From Strix aluco (lineage: Eukaryota > Chordata > Aves > Strigiformes > Strigidae), in NCBI RefSeq assembly GCF_031877795.1, contig NC_133971.1, forward strand, positions 14,982,325 through 15,046,324: a DNA stretch of 64,000 bases. The letters are read 5' to 3'. This document shows positions 13,114-26,207 of the stretch, piece by piece. The notes beneath the pieces were generated by a model. It was not told the origin of the DNA and did not search any database. It saw only the letters and a list, made by a program, of their open reading frames with translations. The stretch's first letter is position 1; each line of letters begins with the position of its first letter. The translations under genes were made by a program, and so were the position numbers.

Positions 13114-13134
13114 GCATGCTGGGAAAGGCACGTG
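13114..13134. promoter_or_regulatory. ZNF143-like element next to a second CACGTG
   Basis: The GCATGCTGGGAA segment is the reverse complement of the TTCCCAGCATGC half of the ZNF143/SBS motif. A CACGTG E-box follows at 13129-13134. ZNF143 sites are common at CpG-island and bidirectional promoters. Confidence 0.4.
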
Positions 13135-13139
13135 CCGGG

Positions 13140-13329
13140 CCGCGGCCGTGAGGGGGTGGGGCCGGGCTGGGTGGACGCGCGGGAGGGAAGAGGAGCGGGG
13201 CCGGGGGCAGTCTGCCGCGTCTGCTGTGCCTGCACCGCGGCTCCCGGGGACAGTTGGGGGCCAACGAGCGCTGCTCCGGGCAGCTTCTGAGGCGGCGCGG
13301 CTTTGCCTGCCGCGGCTTTGGCCTTGCAG
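13140..13329 (+). ncRNA. Possible first exon of a divergent transcript (tentative)
   Basis: The plus strand leaves the CpG island with a consensus donor, GCAG then GTAACT, at 13329/13330. That is the placement expected for the first exon of a divergent non-coding transcript from a bidirectional promoter. The start coordinate is arbitrary and no downstream exon was identified, so this may be coincidence. Confidence 0.2.
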
Positions 13330-13330
13330 G

Positions 13331-14484
13331 TAACTCCCGGTGAGCCCCGTGGGGCACGCTGGCCTCAGCGGTCCTGCACTGCAGCTCCCCTGCCTGCTCT
13401 CCAGGGGCCTGCAGTTAGTGCAGCTTTGCAGGGCCTCTGCCCCCAAGCTGGCAGAAGGCTTTTAGATATGGAGGTCCATCCAGGCAACAAGTCATCTCAC
13501 AGGGGAATGATACCTACAGGGGATTTGTTTCTATGATTTTCTGCAGGGGAGGATGTGGTGCTTCGGAAGCTCGTTTAGTCGTTTGACTTAATTCTGGCTA
13601 GAGGTAGAACGTTCTGTGACAGCATCTGTGACAAAACCTGGAGACAAGGGCATGCTCTGAAATAGCTGTCTTGGGCAATTGTGTAGTTTGGTAAGTGAAG
13701 TTAACTGCACTGAGACATGGCTTTTTATGCTCATCTTGGCCAGGCCCACTTGAGAATTGCTAGTGACTGCAGTGCTTTCCAAGGCTTACAAGTGTATTGC
13801 AGAACACGTAGGTTACAGTAAGCCAGGACAGACAACTCTCTGAAGTATGTCTGAATGGTTAATCATCTGCAATTTCAAGGCCAAGGACTGGTTTCCTGGT
13901 GCCCTTTGGGATACTCCATTTCTCCTCTTGTATAAATAAATAAAAAAAACTTCTTGCTATAACAATCCCAAAATACTTGCATCAAAAATAAGATCAGTAG
14001 ACAATATGCGTTGGCCCATCTGTGGTACTGTCCTGTTCCAAATTAAAGGACACAGGGGAAACAAAAGTATTTTCATTTGCATTTGCCCGAGAAGCAAGAG
14101 TGAGTCACAGCTTTTTTTTAAAGTTACTGTATTGACTAACATCCTGTCCATGGAGGCTGAAGTATTTAAGAAGGGCCTCTGGCAATCCAAACATTCTCTG
14201 GTCATTAACAAAGCCACCTTGTATATGCAGGAGAATCAGGGTTATGTCTGGAATGCCCGAAGTCACAGCTGTTAGGAGGAAGTTACGGCTCAGCAGCCAA
14301 AGGACCATATCTGTGTTCTAAAGCTAAGGGTGATCTGTGCTGTACATCTTGGAGAGCAGCATTCTTTTACCGTAAATTTAGGCATCAGATCAAAGCACCT
14401 GTGAAATGATCTGGAACATTTGATTATACCCCATGTAGACATGGCCAAGCAAGCAAGCAAAGAATACATTGGTAGAGAAAATAT
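13331..14484. other. Intergenic, upstream of JMY
   Basis: Unique-looking sequence of ordinary composition between the CpG island and a CR1 fragment. Short open frames on both strands near 14.0-14.3 kb have no recognisable motif. Confidence 0.5.
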
Positions 14485-15392
14485 ATTTGACATCTTTGTC
14501 AGCAACATCAACAGTGGGATTGAGTGCACCCTCAATAAGTTTGCCAATGACACCAAGCTGTGTGATGCGGTCGACACGCTGGAGGGAAGGGATGGCGTCC
14601 AGAGGGACCTGGGCAGGCTGGAGAGGTGGGCCTGTGCAAACCTCATGAAGTTCAGCAAGGCCAAGTGCAAGGTCCTGCACATGGGTCAGGGCAATCCCAA
14701 ACATGGGTACAGGTTGGGCAATAAATGCATTGAGAGCAGCCCTGCAGAGAACAGCTTGGGGATATTGGTGAATGAAAAACTGAATATGAGTCAGCATCCT
14801 TCGCTGCACCAAGAGAAACATGGCCAGCAGGTCGAGGAAGGTGGTTCTGCCTCTCTACTCTGCTCTCATGAGATCCCACCTCCAGCTGTGTCCCGCTCTG
14901 GGGCCCCCAGCATAAGAAGGACATGGACCTGCTCAAGCTGGTCCAGAGGAGGCAATGAAGATGATCATGGGACTGGAGCACCTCCCTTATGAGGACAGAG
15001 AGAGTTGGGCTTGTTCAGCCTGGAGAAGAGAAGGCTCCGGGGAGACCTTATAGTGGCCTTCCAGTACTGAAAGGCGGCCTACATAAAAGATAGGGAGGGA
15101 CTGTTTATCAGGGAGTGTGGTGATAGTATGAAGGGTAATGTCTTTAAACTGAAAGAGAGTAGATTTAGATTAGATGTAAGGAAGAAATTACTCACTGTGA
15201 GGGTGGCAAAACACTGAAACAGGTTGTCCAGAGAAGTTGTAGATGCCCCCTCCTTGGAAGTGTTCAAGGCCAGGTTGGACAGGGCTTTGAGTGACCTGAT
15301 CTAGTGGAAGGTGTCCCTGCCCATGGCAGGGGGCTTGGAGCTAGATGATCTTTAAAGTCCCTTCCAACCCAAACCATTCTATGATTCTATGA
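14485..15392 (+). mobile_element. CR1 LINE 3' fragment
   Basis: It begins inside the reverse transcriptase region, at the segment reading GIECTLNKFANDTKLCD, and runs through the C-terminal ORF2 segment ([18 protein letters not shown]) into the 3' UTR. It ends with two ATTCTATG tail units at about 15376-15391. The frame is interrupted after about 14990. The FANDTKL at the catalytic block, where active CR1 has FADD, shows that this is a decayed copy. Confidence 0.93.
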
Positions 15393-15508
15393 AATAGTCT
15401 CCTTCTGTTAAGTATTCAGAAACTATTTTCTGGAGTTGTATGTAAGAAGCAATTCAATTTTGTCTTTAGTAACGCATGAAAGGAAAATTAAAACAATGAA
15501 TCTTGAAC

Positions 15509-15566
15509 TATATATATATATATACACACAAACACATATATATAGGTATCTCTCTCTCTCTTTCTC
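15509..15566. repeat. Microsatellite (TA)n, (CA)n-like and (TC)n
   Basis: A run of alternating TA, then ACACAAACACATATATA, then a TC run ending near 15566. Simple-sequence repeat, likely polymorphic in length. Confidence 0.85.
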
Positions 15567-18500
15567 CAGGCTTAAGAGAATTAAGCATGGATTCACAATT
15601 TCTCATCAGCCAAAGGATCAGAGTCTTAGTATTTCAGGTACATTACAGTAGAGGCTGAGGCCTTTGAAGCAGTATTAGCCTGGCTGTTCTCAGATAGCAG
15701 AGGGGCAAGCCACATTTTGGAGCTGGCTGAAAACTAGTCTGAGAATCGTTCAGCTGCAATCAAGTTTCTGACATCCCCCTTTTCATGCAGCAGAAAAGCT
15801 GTGCCATCAGCTCTGAATAGCTATTACATTTTGCCAAAATAGTACCCTTACAGAAAAACCTGCAAGGAGATAGCAATTTTTCAAAATCACGTTATCAAGG
15901 AGCACTGAGTAGCCTTCACAGTGATTTCTGTACTGGGGGACATGCATAAATTTTTATTCATAAAAATAAAAAGGGCAGGCTTTTCAGATGTTGGTGAATT
16001 GTTCTTAAGGGTGGTTAGAGGAAGTACATCACTGATTCCTACTGAATAAACCAGCAAATAATTAAAATGACATTCTTAAAGACCTAAATTGCCTTCTGAA
16101 TAGGACTTGTGGTAGGATGTACTCTTCATCACTAGACAGAAGTGGGTTAGGTAGCACCCAATCAGGCTGACCTGTGGTTGATTCCCACACCTTAAAAAGG
16201 TGACAAGTTTGCAGCAACTGAAAGAACTACTGGGGAGTGTCTCTGAAGAAAACCCAGGGAACTGCTGCCTTGCTGCTGCTGAGGACATGGCACTTCAGCA
16301 CATGAGGATCCCTTCGCTATCGTGCAAACTGCACACAGGAGAGGCCTAGTTAACCTTACCAACAGAGCTGTTGGAAGTAGCAGTTACAGCTGACAAGCTG
16401 GATTATTACATTTTATAGAGCCAAGGTTTTCTGAGAGCCACAAGCATCCTGTTGCTAGTGAGCTGAAATGTAAGGTTAGGAATTCAATTGATGTCCTATC
16501 TTCTTTTTTTAAGAATTGGGTCAAGCACCAGCACTTTTAAGTCAAGGAGTACTTTGAGTTTTTGCTATCCCTGGGCAGTCTCCAAGCACTGATATTTAAT
16601 AAGATCTTGAATTAGCAAGCCAGTGAAGAGTAGATTTTCGGACTTCCAGGAGTAACTCTGTGCTTTTTCTGCCTTGCAGTATCATTTTCCTGAGCCTGTA
16701 TCTGCTAGTTTTCAGACATGATCTCAGTTCAGGCTGGTGTTGGGAGAACAAGGAAACCACAGAATCCAAATTCAGCACAAAAGGCAGCCTGCCTAGGCAG
16801 ATCTGTATATAATAAATGCAGAACTGGGCTGGTGGTGGGATGAAACCCTATGGAACTGCACATACATACTTAGTCGCACGTGTGAGGTGGATTAATAATT
16901 GCCAGGCATAAAATGTTAGGTCCTACATGGATTGAATAACCCAAACCACTGCAAAGTGATCTCACCCAATGCTGCCTAAGTTGTCTTCTGCATGCTGATT
17001 TTGTGAACAAGAACAGAAGTAGTCTGTGTTTGTACAGACATTCCTGCACCTAGTGTGTGACTCCTACGGCATGCTGCAGGCTGAACTGAAATTATACCCT
17101 TCTGGATCTGAATCTTTGAACACCTTTGATGAAGTAGCTTTAGTACAAAGCAGTTTTGAGAAAACCAGTTCTCATCTGGGAAAGCTGATTTAAAGTTTGA
17201 TTAATTGCAGATGACTGTTGTTGCAAGATGATTTCTGTCCAAATACAAGACTATTGTATTCTCAGTTAACCAGATGTGCAATTTCTCACAGTAGTTGAGA
17301 TGAAGGGGGAAGAATATTCAGTAGCATGCTTCAAAGTACCGTAGCATTGGGAGTATTTTTAGGTGTCCTGAAATTGCTGTTAAGTATCGTGCTTAACACA
17401 GCAATGCTGGACAAGCACTTTTAATATGCATATTCAGTATGATTAAAATTTTATTGTGAGAAAGCCAAATAGCAAAGTCTGTTTGTTGTTAGTGGGAATC
17501 TTTTTTCTGGCAAAAGTTTTAAGAGTGATTTTGAGAGTCTGTGTGAAGTGAGACAAGAAGCTGGCTGCATGAATGCACTGTTGACTTTGTGATGGCTTAG
17601 TAGCAATGAAACATCCACCCAAAACCATACTTTCTAATAATAGTTGTATCTGCACTTGAAATTCTGGAAGCTTTGATATAAGAGATTTGGGGTAGTTTCC
17701 AAGGTCAAGGAATTGCATTGTACAGCAGAACCAGTATAGCTGCAGTGCATGTGGTAGTCCATCCATTTTATGGAGGAAACTGTATAGGTTGGATATTTAT
17801 GCTGGCTTTAAACTGAAGAATTTTCTGCAACCAAATATTATTGCAGTTGTAAAAAATAGGGAGTTATTACTGTGTGGTAAGATTTACAAATGTGTGATAA
17901 ACTGAACATGTGGTGTAATCTCTAGTTTACTGCTGAGAGGACCTAGTAGTTTAAATATAAATCAATCTTTACTTGAAAGGGATCATTCATAAAATTAATC
18001 TCCCTTTTAGCCAAACAAGTACACTGGCAGAGTTATTTTGTCTGTTCAAGTGAAAGGCAGAATGAGCTTAATGGAGTAAAAATTATGTTGGTAATACTTG
18101 AAAATCCTTCTTTGAAAGCTCAGATGATACAAAACTCTAAGTTTCCAATCTAAATTTGTCATTGTAGTGGGAAAATTCTAAGTTTAACTAACAAGAATTT
18201 TACTAAATTGCATGAAAGTTATCAGTACTCTCTGTGGTAGATAGAAAACAGTGCAACAAGAGAGGCGATTGGAGCAGTCCTGTTTTGCAGACTGGATGAT
18301 TTGGGAGTGTTGGTGCTTGCAGCTTTCTTTACGAAGTGTTTTACAAAGCAATTTGTCAACTTGTTTGTTTACAGAAATCATATTATTATGTGCTCCACCC
18401 ACACACATGGGGATAGGGAAAATGAATCTGATAACAGAACAATTTGTAGCTTTGAGAAATAGAACATTTTTTAAACATATTTGATTTTTGTCTTAAGTGC

Positions 18501-19180
18501 AAAAGTGCAATAAATATTTCTAACATAAAAACCCCCACTTTTTGTCATGTTTAATATCTCATAATTAAACAAAGATAATTCTATCAAACAGATCCCCAAA
18601 AATCATATTTTCTTTGAGGATAAGAGTGAAAAAGTCCAGTCATAATGTTTTGAGATTCCTCAAAATATTGATCTATAAAGTAAATGCCTATTTGGCTCTG
18701 AATACAGTGTACTGAGCTGTACAACAATATCAAGACTCTAGTGGAGCATTGGAAGATATTATTCAAGGAAAGAGGAAGCAATATGTTTAGCCACATCTAC
18801 AGTTCAACTCCATCAAGAACATTTGTAACTAGGCAGGAAAGCCACAAACCACAGAAGAAGCATCAAGTTATAACAGACGAAATATCTAAAAAAAGGAAAT
18901 CATAGTTCCTGTGACAGTGAATACACTCTGCCTTCTGATTAATGAGTGGAACATATGACAAGAAAACAGTTCAGATGTTTTTAAGTAGTCTTAGAGGTTT
19001 CATCCGCTCCATCCCTGATACTCTGATGGAGACATCGATAGCCTGACAGTCCTGGTATGTCTGCAAGATCATACCAGGCCTATACTAAAATAATTTGTAT
19101 GGAACAAGATTTATCTGAAGAAATCTGGATTACCTTTTAGGTGAAAAGAGTGGGTTGAATACCACTTAGCTTTCAAATAC
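15567..19180. other. Intergenic, no gene recognised
   Basis: Ordinary AT-rich sequence. Scattered short open frames have no motif, and no clear transposon was seen. Confidence 0.5.
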
Positions 19181-20239
19181 TGTATTTCGTTTATGTGGCT
19201 TTCGTTAGTAGCAAGGCTACAGGGGTGGACTCTGTGAGAAGATGCCAGAAGCGTCCCCCATGTTCAACGGAGCCAATGCCAGCTGGCTCCGAGATGGACC
19301 TACTGCTGTCCAAGGCTGAGCCCATCAGTGGCAGTGGTAGTGCCTCTGGGATAACATATTTAAGAAAGGATAAAAACTGCTGTACAACAGCAGCTGGAAG
19401 AGAGGAGTGAGAATGTGGGAGAGAAACAACTCTGCAAACACCAAGGTCAGTGAAGAAGGAAGAAGAGGAGGTGCTCCAACTGCCAGAGCAGAGATTCCCC
19501 TGCAGCCTGTGGTGAAGACCACGGTGAGGCAGGCTGTGCCCCTGTAGCCCATGGAGATCCATGGTGGAGCAGATCTCCACCTGCAGCCTGTGGAGGACCC
19601 CACGCCAGAGCAGGTGGATGCTGGAAGGAGGCTGTGACCACGTGGGAAGTCCGTGCTGGAGCAGGCTCCTGGCAGGACCTGTGGCCTCATGAAGACGGGA
19701 GCCCATGCTGGAGCAGGTTTGCTGACAGGACTTGTGACCAGGAGCAGTCTGTTCCTGAAGGACTGCGCCCCATGGAGGGGACCTGTGCTGGAGCAGTTCA
19801 TGAAGAACCTGTGGGAAGGACCCACATTGGAGAAGTTTGTGGAGAACTGTCTCCCATGGGAGGGACCCTAGGCTGGAGCAGGGAAAGAGTGTGTGGAGGA
19901 GGGGGTGGCAAAGAAAACGTGCGATGAACTGACCACAACCCCCCTTCCCCGTATCTCTGCACCACTTGCGGGGAGGAGGTAAAGCAATTGGGTGTGAAGT
20001 TGAGCCTGGTAAGAAGGGAGAGGTGGGGGGAAAGTGCCTTTAGTTTTGTTCTTATTTCTCATTATCCTACTCTGATTTGATTGGCAATAAATTAAATTCA
20101 TTTCCCAAAGATGAATCGGTTTGCCTGTGATGGTAATTGCTGTCCTTTTGTCGTATTTTCTTCCCCCCTTGTTCAGCTGAAGAGGGGGAGTGATAGAGTG
20201 GCTTGGTGGGCACCTGACAGTCAAGGTCAGCACACTGCA
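19181..20239 (+). mobile_element. Solo LTR of an avian ERV-L-like family
   Basis: The segment has LTR layout on the plus strand: a TATA-like ATATTTAAG near 19358, a central block of imperfect units of about 40-50 bp each containing GCTGGAGCAG or close variants (19600-19880), and an AATAAA at 20086-20091. Its 3' end reads AGTGATAGAGTGGCTTGGTGGGCACCT and onward. The last ~50 bp resemble the 3' end of the provirus LTR, read on its own strand. No internal retroviral sequence adjoins it, so it is a solo LTR. Boundaries are approximate. ACCACTTA occurs at 19161-19168 and again at 20240-20247, but the left copy does not abut the TG, so a target duplication is unproven. Confidence 0.8.
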
Positions 20240-22979
20240 ACCACTTACCTTTTTAATGTGTGATCTTGGCATTTCCCATAAACATGTATGCTGTTGTTCC
20301 TTTGGTCTGAGGGAGGAAAGCTTTGAACTCTGGATGAGTCACTCATATTTCCAGTATGTTTCCAGGCCATTTGACCCCTGCAAGATTCTGCAGGGCTTAT
20401 GTCATTGCATTATACACCAGCTGAGATGAGCCTAACAGACTGTTGTAAGCACAGCCAATGCTGTCCTTGGGTCACAGTGTGGATGGCAAAATTTCTAAAT
20501 ACATTCCCTGAAAGGCTAAGAATAGATTGAGTAATGGACCTAAATTACTCAATTACATGATTAAGGGGTAAATTTACCTTTTCTAGCCAATACTTAAGAG
20601 GTCTTAGCTCAAATCTGATAAATTTAATCTATTAAGGTGACAAAAATCTGCACTCAGCCAAGAAAGCATCAGAATTTGTTTGCATTGTTTGTGACTTTCA
20701 AAGCTGTCTTAACCAGACAAGGAATTTGATCTCCAATCAAGACAACACCTTCAGGGGGTGTCAGGAAATCTGTCTTTTGCTGTCCAGTTAATCCTCATTG
20801 CTTTCTCTGTATTGCTTAAGATTCTAAACATAATCCATTATCAAATTAAGTATCTGTGATCTATAATCACAAGAACACTGTCATAATTCTTCTTTATACC
20901 AAAATATTATTGTGTTTATCATTCTGGCCCTCTTTCATATAGGTCAGGGAAGCCCATGAATACTTACTGATTTTATTATTCACTCACTGTCTCATGGATG
21001 CCCAGTGCGTTTTGAGTCACTTGCTAGCCTCACCACAGAAACTACCACAGAAACTAGTGTATCTCCAGACTCTATGTAATTTCCCTGGTATTATTTCAGC
21101 TATGCTCTTCTACATACCCAACCTGTTTGTGTTAAACCTGCCCTGTGTACATTTGTGCAGGATTCAGTCACAGCTCTGGCTACAGTGTAGACATAGTTAA
21201 AGCCTTTGGAAAGCAACATCTTGGAAAATTAGTTTTTGGTTGGCAGAACAGCAACAGAGTATACTAAGGTAGCGGCAGAGTTGAGGAAGAAGCTAAAACA
21301 CAAGGTAGATTAACGCCAGTATTAACAGACTTCAGAAAATAAAAATTACTAGACTTGTATGATGTTTACTAAGCACAGAGTAGTTTCCTAAGCATTTTGA
21401 AATTCTGTCTTCTAGTAAAGCGCAAGTCAGCAGGCTGGAGTGAAGTTTAAAGCCTTACCAGCTTTTGAGCAGAAATAACTACTGATAGCAGCAATAGTTT
21501 GGCAGATACGTGTTCCAGCATTTTGGGATCCAATGAGATTGAAGACAGTTCAAGACAGAGGGCAGCCTGCTGGGTAAAGAAATTCACAATAGCAAGAAAT
21601 TCTTGCAACAAAATTCTCCAGAGCGCCATGGGAACACTCCGCGCAACAGCACAAACTCAGCTTGAGGGAGATGTCACAATAATGCTGCTGACGGTATGGG
21701 CAAGACTTCATCCTGAGTGTTCATATCAAAGCATGTCAGGATGAGACCCCCTACATGTAGGAGATCTGAGGTGTTCTCCTCTAGACATCAGTAGAAGGCC
21801 TGATATTTAGCTTCACTTACGAAAGAAGTTCTCATCCTGATTAAACTGTTCTGGAGAAATACTGGATAGCATCAGCTGCTGTCTGTAGACGTAGCTACAT
21901 CCGAAGCTGCTACATGCTTGAGTCTGATCCAGTTACTCAGTACAGCAGAAGCAGATGGTGTCTTCATCTGGTTCCATCTTCAGCTGAATTGCCATGTGAC
22001 ACCACTGCCAGCACTAGGAAGGGAAACAGTCCTGGTAAAATGAAGTACAAACCTTCTGTTGAGGTGCCTTCATGCTTCCCAGTGGATGGATAAAATCCCT
22101 CCTTAAATTCAGATTATCAGATTTTGAAGAGTAGCAAAGTCTGAGAGTGATCACACGGAGCTATAATTTGTAGTTTAAACAAGAGTGATGAAGGGGAGAT
22201 GATTTTTGTTTCTTTTTGTAATGTCACTGGGCATTTTTGTTTGACAAGCCTGTAAGTAGGCATTCTGCAGTGAAGCAGCCAAGTTCAAGGAAGTGGGATG
22301 GAAGAGGGCATAGTATTAGAAATAATACATGTTTCTGTATCCAAATAATGTTCAGCATTTGTAGAAAGTGGTTGTTTCTCTGATTCTTTATTACTGCCAC
22401 GTGATTGCTGATGAATAGCTGGGTTGAAAGAAAATTGGGCTTGTAGAAAAGAACAGCAGCTTTTATTTTTAGAAATAAATATTTTTTATCTCAAGCAGTA
22501 TCTCAAACTGTCTGCACAAAAATTCACCTTCTGATTGCGGGCCCTTCAGAATAGAAACAATGTCCATATCATTACTTTATAAAGATGTTTGTAGGCAGAG
22601 ATGAAACATGGCCTTTTTAACTGAAATTAGAAGGTTACCTGTGTCAGATTTTATGCTACTATTCTGTAGACCATTTAATGAGTCTTATTGCTTTCAGTTC
22701 TTACAACTATGCCTCAGGCAAACAATTTATTCTATGAGCAACAGAATATTCAAAACTGTTTTCTTACAGATTTATGTTCTGTATCCTCAATTCAATGTCC
22801 TAACTCACCCTGCACCCCCTCAAGGCACCACCCCATCTGGGTAAGCATCAGTATGTGCTATGACTCACCTAAAGCTATGTTAGTACAGGTATGAGTGTCT
22901 TGGTTGGTCAGCTGATACAAAGCATAAGTTATGTATAATGGCAGATTTTTTAAAAACTTGTAAAAAACGCATTTACCCA
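20240..22979. other. Intergenic, no gene recognised
   Basis: Ordinary AT-rich sequence with only short open frames and no recognisable coding, RNA or transposon content. Confidence 0.5.
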
Positions 22980-23130
22980 TTGACACTTCACCAGTTTAAC
23001 CAGATGACCTCTTGAGTTCTCATCCAGTCTGAATCATTTTGTGATTCAACATTGTTAAAGTTAATTTACCTTTGGATACTTCAGCAGTTGGACTCATCCA
23101 ACCTGAATTACTTTGCAATTCAGTGCAAAA
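22980..23130 (+). mobile_element. Degraded CR1 3' tails (two partial copies)
   Basis: The stretch near 23003-23046 reads like a worn CR1 terminus, with GATGACCTCTTGAG, then CCAGTCTGAATCATTTTGTG. A second, more diverged terminus (CATCCAACCTGAATTA) follows near 23095-23115. Both are short and old. Confidence 0.45.
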
Positions 23131-26100
23131 AATGGCCAGCACACTCAAATATTATTAGGTGTGGAGTGGCAGGAACATAGACTGATGGGTGGCAATTGTG
23201 TAAGCCTTGTTTCTCAGAAGATCAGGCTAGCGTAGCATACATAGCAGTGTGCTCTGAGACTGGCACTTCAGCATTGCTAGCTAGGCTCTGCTTCTCGTAT
23301 TACCAAGGTTTACTTTCAGCATCTGTTCCAACAAATTTGCTCCATACCTGACATTGCTGAAATGAAACCTAATGACACTGGAAGTTATTATCATATATTT
23401 TAATAATCACCTATTTGGTTTTAACATGATAAAACATACATAAGATAAACCAATTTTTATTATGGTATTGTATCTTTGGTATGGTCTTGTTTTCTTTTGC
23501 AAAGAAGCTGGTCATCCATAGTTTTTATTAATGTTTTCTCATGTGCTTGTCATTAATTACCAGCTGACACCTTTTCCAGTCAATCTTTATTCCTAGAATT
23601 GCATAATATGACAAACACACCTTAACATCCTTTGCTGTTGATGCAACATCTAAAGAATTCTGAGTTGTTATTCTAGTTCCTGTTGGTAATTTCTTGTCAT
23701 CATACTGTGGCGAATCCTCTCTGTTTAATTTTACCAAAGCTATATGTATGCTTAGTCCTTTTGGAGATTTTCAGGTTGTCATAACCATAGATATAAAAAA
23801 ATATAAGACTAACAATGTTTAAAATTAGGGAGAGATGTCTTTTATTATACAAATATAGTTGGGGTAAAAATGTGCTCTTCCTTAAATATTGTTAATTGAT
23901 ACTATCAGTAGCTGTTAGATTCTATTATTTTTCCTTTACACTGTTTACAGGATCCTTTTTTGTAGTATAAGGTTTGTTTTCTTAACGATTATGTTATTTT
24001 CTATTTGTTGAACACTGAAAGGTGGCCCTCTTTCTTTTGCTTGGAAATGTGTTTGTTTACCAACACAGAAAACTCATTTATTCATTAATCACTCATTTCT
24101 GCTTGCTTAAAATATCACTGGTTCTTCTGTAATTAACAGCTGCATTCTTTTTAATGGCTTCTATAAGACTTGATGGACTTTAACCTATTCTATTGTTTGA
24201 TCATTTTCAGTCAAAGTTTTGAATATGTCTGCTGATAGAAATGGATCTACTGAAGATCTTCACCTGTTGCAACTAATTCAAGTCAGCTGCAATGTATTCT
24301 GATTTTACTGGATATGTCAGAGGAGTGCAACATCTTGAATCAAAAATTTCTATCACCTCATGTCTTGTTTATCTTTGCTCCAGTGAGATACTCATCATTT
24401 TCTTCTGGGAATGGATGTTTCATTGGTGACCTTGTTAATAACAGGAGACTCCCAATCTGGTGCCTTTATTTAGCATCCCTTCATTTTAATTTCACAAATT
24501 GCATTTGGAATTTTCCTGAGGATTCTGTGTGATACCAAATGTATTTTATATGGCAATGAAAATTATTTTTTACTGCAGGACCCTATTTTAATTTGTGGAA
24601 CTGCAGAATTTCCAATGCCATTTCAGTCATCAAAAGTTTAACTTCAATGTAGTTGATCTTAATTCCTTATTACAGCTATCTGAATATGAGTCTCCAGTCC
24701 CTCACATCTGCATTGTTATTACACTAATATTTTACAGACATATATGTGTTTAACTTTACTACCCTGAATTGTCTCACTGGCTTGAAAGAAACACCTTCCA
24801 TTCCAAGTAGCATGGCAAATATTCCATAAGTTATTTCTCTTGACATGTTTGCAGTCAGAACAGGCACTAAGAAGTAGGGGAAAAGATCTGGGAAAAGTCT
24901 GGTATGAAAACGGCAACCTTCAATGGGGCCATAGGTGGTGGCAACATACTTCTTTTGTTAAACAATTACCAAGAGCCCAGCTTCAGTGTAACTTGACCAG
25001 AGCTGCTTGAACAGAACTCAAGGTAGGCTTATCTGACTTAGGTGGAGTCAGATATTGCTACTTTTATTACAGAATCAGGAACTATGTCTGGGAAGGACCT
25101 CAATAGATCAGGCAGAACATCCATTCTGCCAGAACATAACCCACTGCAGGTAACTTGTTCCTGTCAGATGTCCCTACCGACTCTTTTCTGATGTGTCCAA
25201 CAGCACAGATTCCTCAGTCTTGTTAGGTGGACTATTTTTCTTCATGATGGGAAGATATTTTCTTGTGTCTAACTTACTTACCTTCTGCAGTTTCAGCACT
25301 GGGTGAAGTTCTTTGGCTCTGTTTTGGCTAGAATCTGTGATATGATCAGAGAATAATAAATTGGGAGAGGATGGATGCCTGGGAATCTGACATGCACAGA
25401 GAGTCTGTCCAAGGAAAGTGGCTACACAGAAGACAGTGTGGAGTGATGCTGTGGGAAAAAGTGGAGATGCTGAGTGGCTGCTGAGGCCAGAAGGGAGGGG
25501 TAAACTGCAAAGGGGTAACAAATTGTACCACAGTTGTAGGCCAGAATCTTGAAGGTAAGAATATGAATGATCTGAACTATAAAAAGGCACTCGGGTCTCA
25601 TCTCATCGTTATTGGAAGAACTGTGTTTTCTCAGGTTTATGTAACCAAAAGTAAAGAGACTGAGATTTTGCATAAAGGACTGCCTTTCACTGCAGTAAAG
25701 AATATCAGGGTAAGAGCAGCTCTTTCCTGATGAAAGCAGAGATGGTTGGAACTCCTAAGTCAGTAAGAATGAGGAGGTAACCCAAGGAATGGCAGCTAAG
25801 TAGTGAGAGGAAGAGCACTAGGAAGAAGCAAATAATGAAGAAACAATGGCACAGTGTTTATAGAGTCATCTGTGGGGGATGGAGAGATGCTAGTGGCATC
25901 CTGTATTAATTAGAAGCTTTAAGCTTTTTTTACTGAAACAAATGAGTCAGGAGGGTTAAAGGTATTTATTTATATGACCCACTGTGCAATATCAAATAGT
26001 TAAAGCCTGGCCATTTAGAGACACACAAATACTCTTCAACAAACACCTACATCTAAAAAAAAAAAAAGAAAAAAAAAAGAAGTTTAAACCTTTAATAGCT

Positions 26101-26207
26101 ACAAAGAAAAGAAAAAACCAGGGAGGGTGGTTGAGGGAGTTTTTAACCACCTCTCTTACTCTCTTTCTCCATAGCAGTAGTGCTGTTAGTTTTGCTTTGT
26201 TTCTTAC
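23131..26207. other. Intergenic, no gene recognised
   Basis: AT-rich sequence. A fragment at about 25070-25150 (GGGAAGGACCTCAATAGATCA) may be a worn CR1 end on the minus strand. An A-rich tract with two G interruptions lies at 26055-26082. Nothing coding was recognised. Confidence 0.45.
26203..26207. repeat. Target site duplication CTTAC, left
   Basis: CTTAC directly precedes the left LTR and recurs directly after the right LTR at 32605-32609. This marks a single integration event. Five base pairs fits class III (ERV-L-like) integrases better than the four or six of other classes. Confidence 0.85.

Larger units (their letters stand above)
12446..13330 (-). promoter_or_regulatory. JMY 5' UTR and CpG-island promoter
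   Basis: Composition jumps from about 40% GC to very GC-rich with dense CpG from roughly 11560 to 13330, then falls back sharply. This covers exon 1 and its upstream region. Recognisable sites include a YY1-like AAGATGGC, two CACGTG E-boxes, an inverted CCAAT box, a CRE-like TGACGTC and a ZNF143-like element. No TATA box is evident, which is typical of a housekeeping CpG promoter. Long open frames here on both strands are GC-driven shadows. Confidence 0.8.

Noticed and set aside
11705..13446. Many long overlapping open frames on both strands in the CpG island
   Set aside because: They overlap JMY exon 1 or its promoter and are rich in Ala, Arg, Pro and Gly, as expected from GC-rich DNA with few stop codons. 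Only the JMY frame shows conserved protein sequence.
14420..14992. 190-codon open frame that looks like a host gene
   Set aside because: Its sequence is the CR1 reverse transcriptase C-terminal region followed by CR1 3' sequence, so it is transposon-derived.
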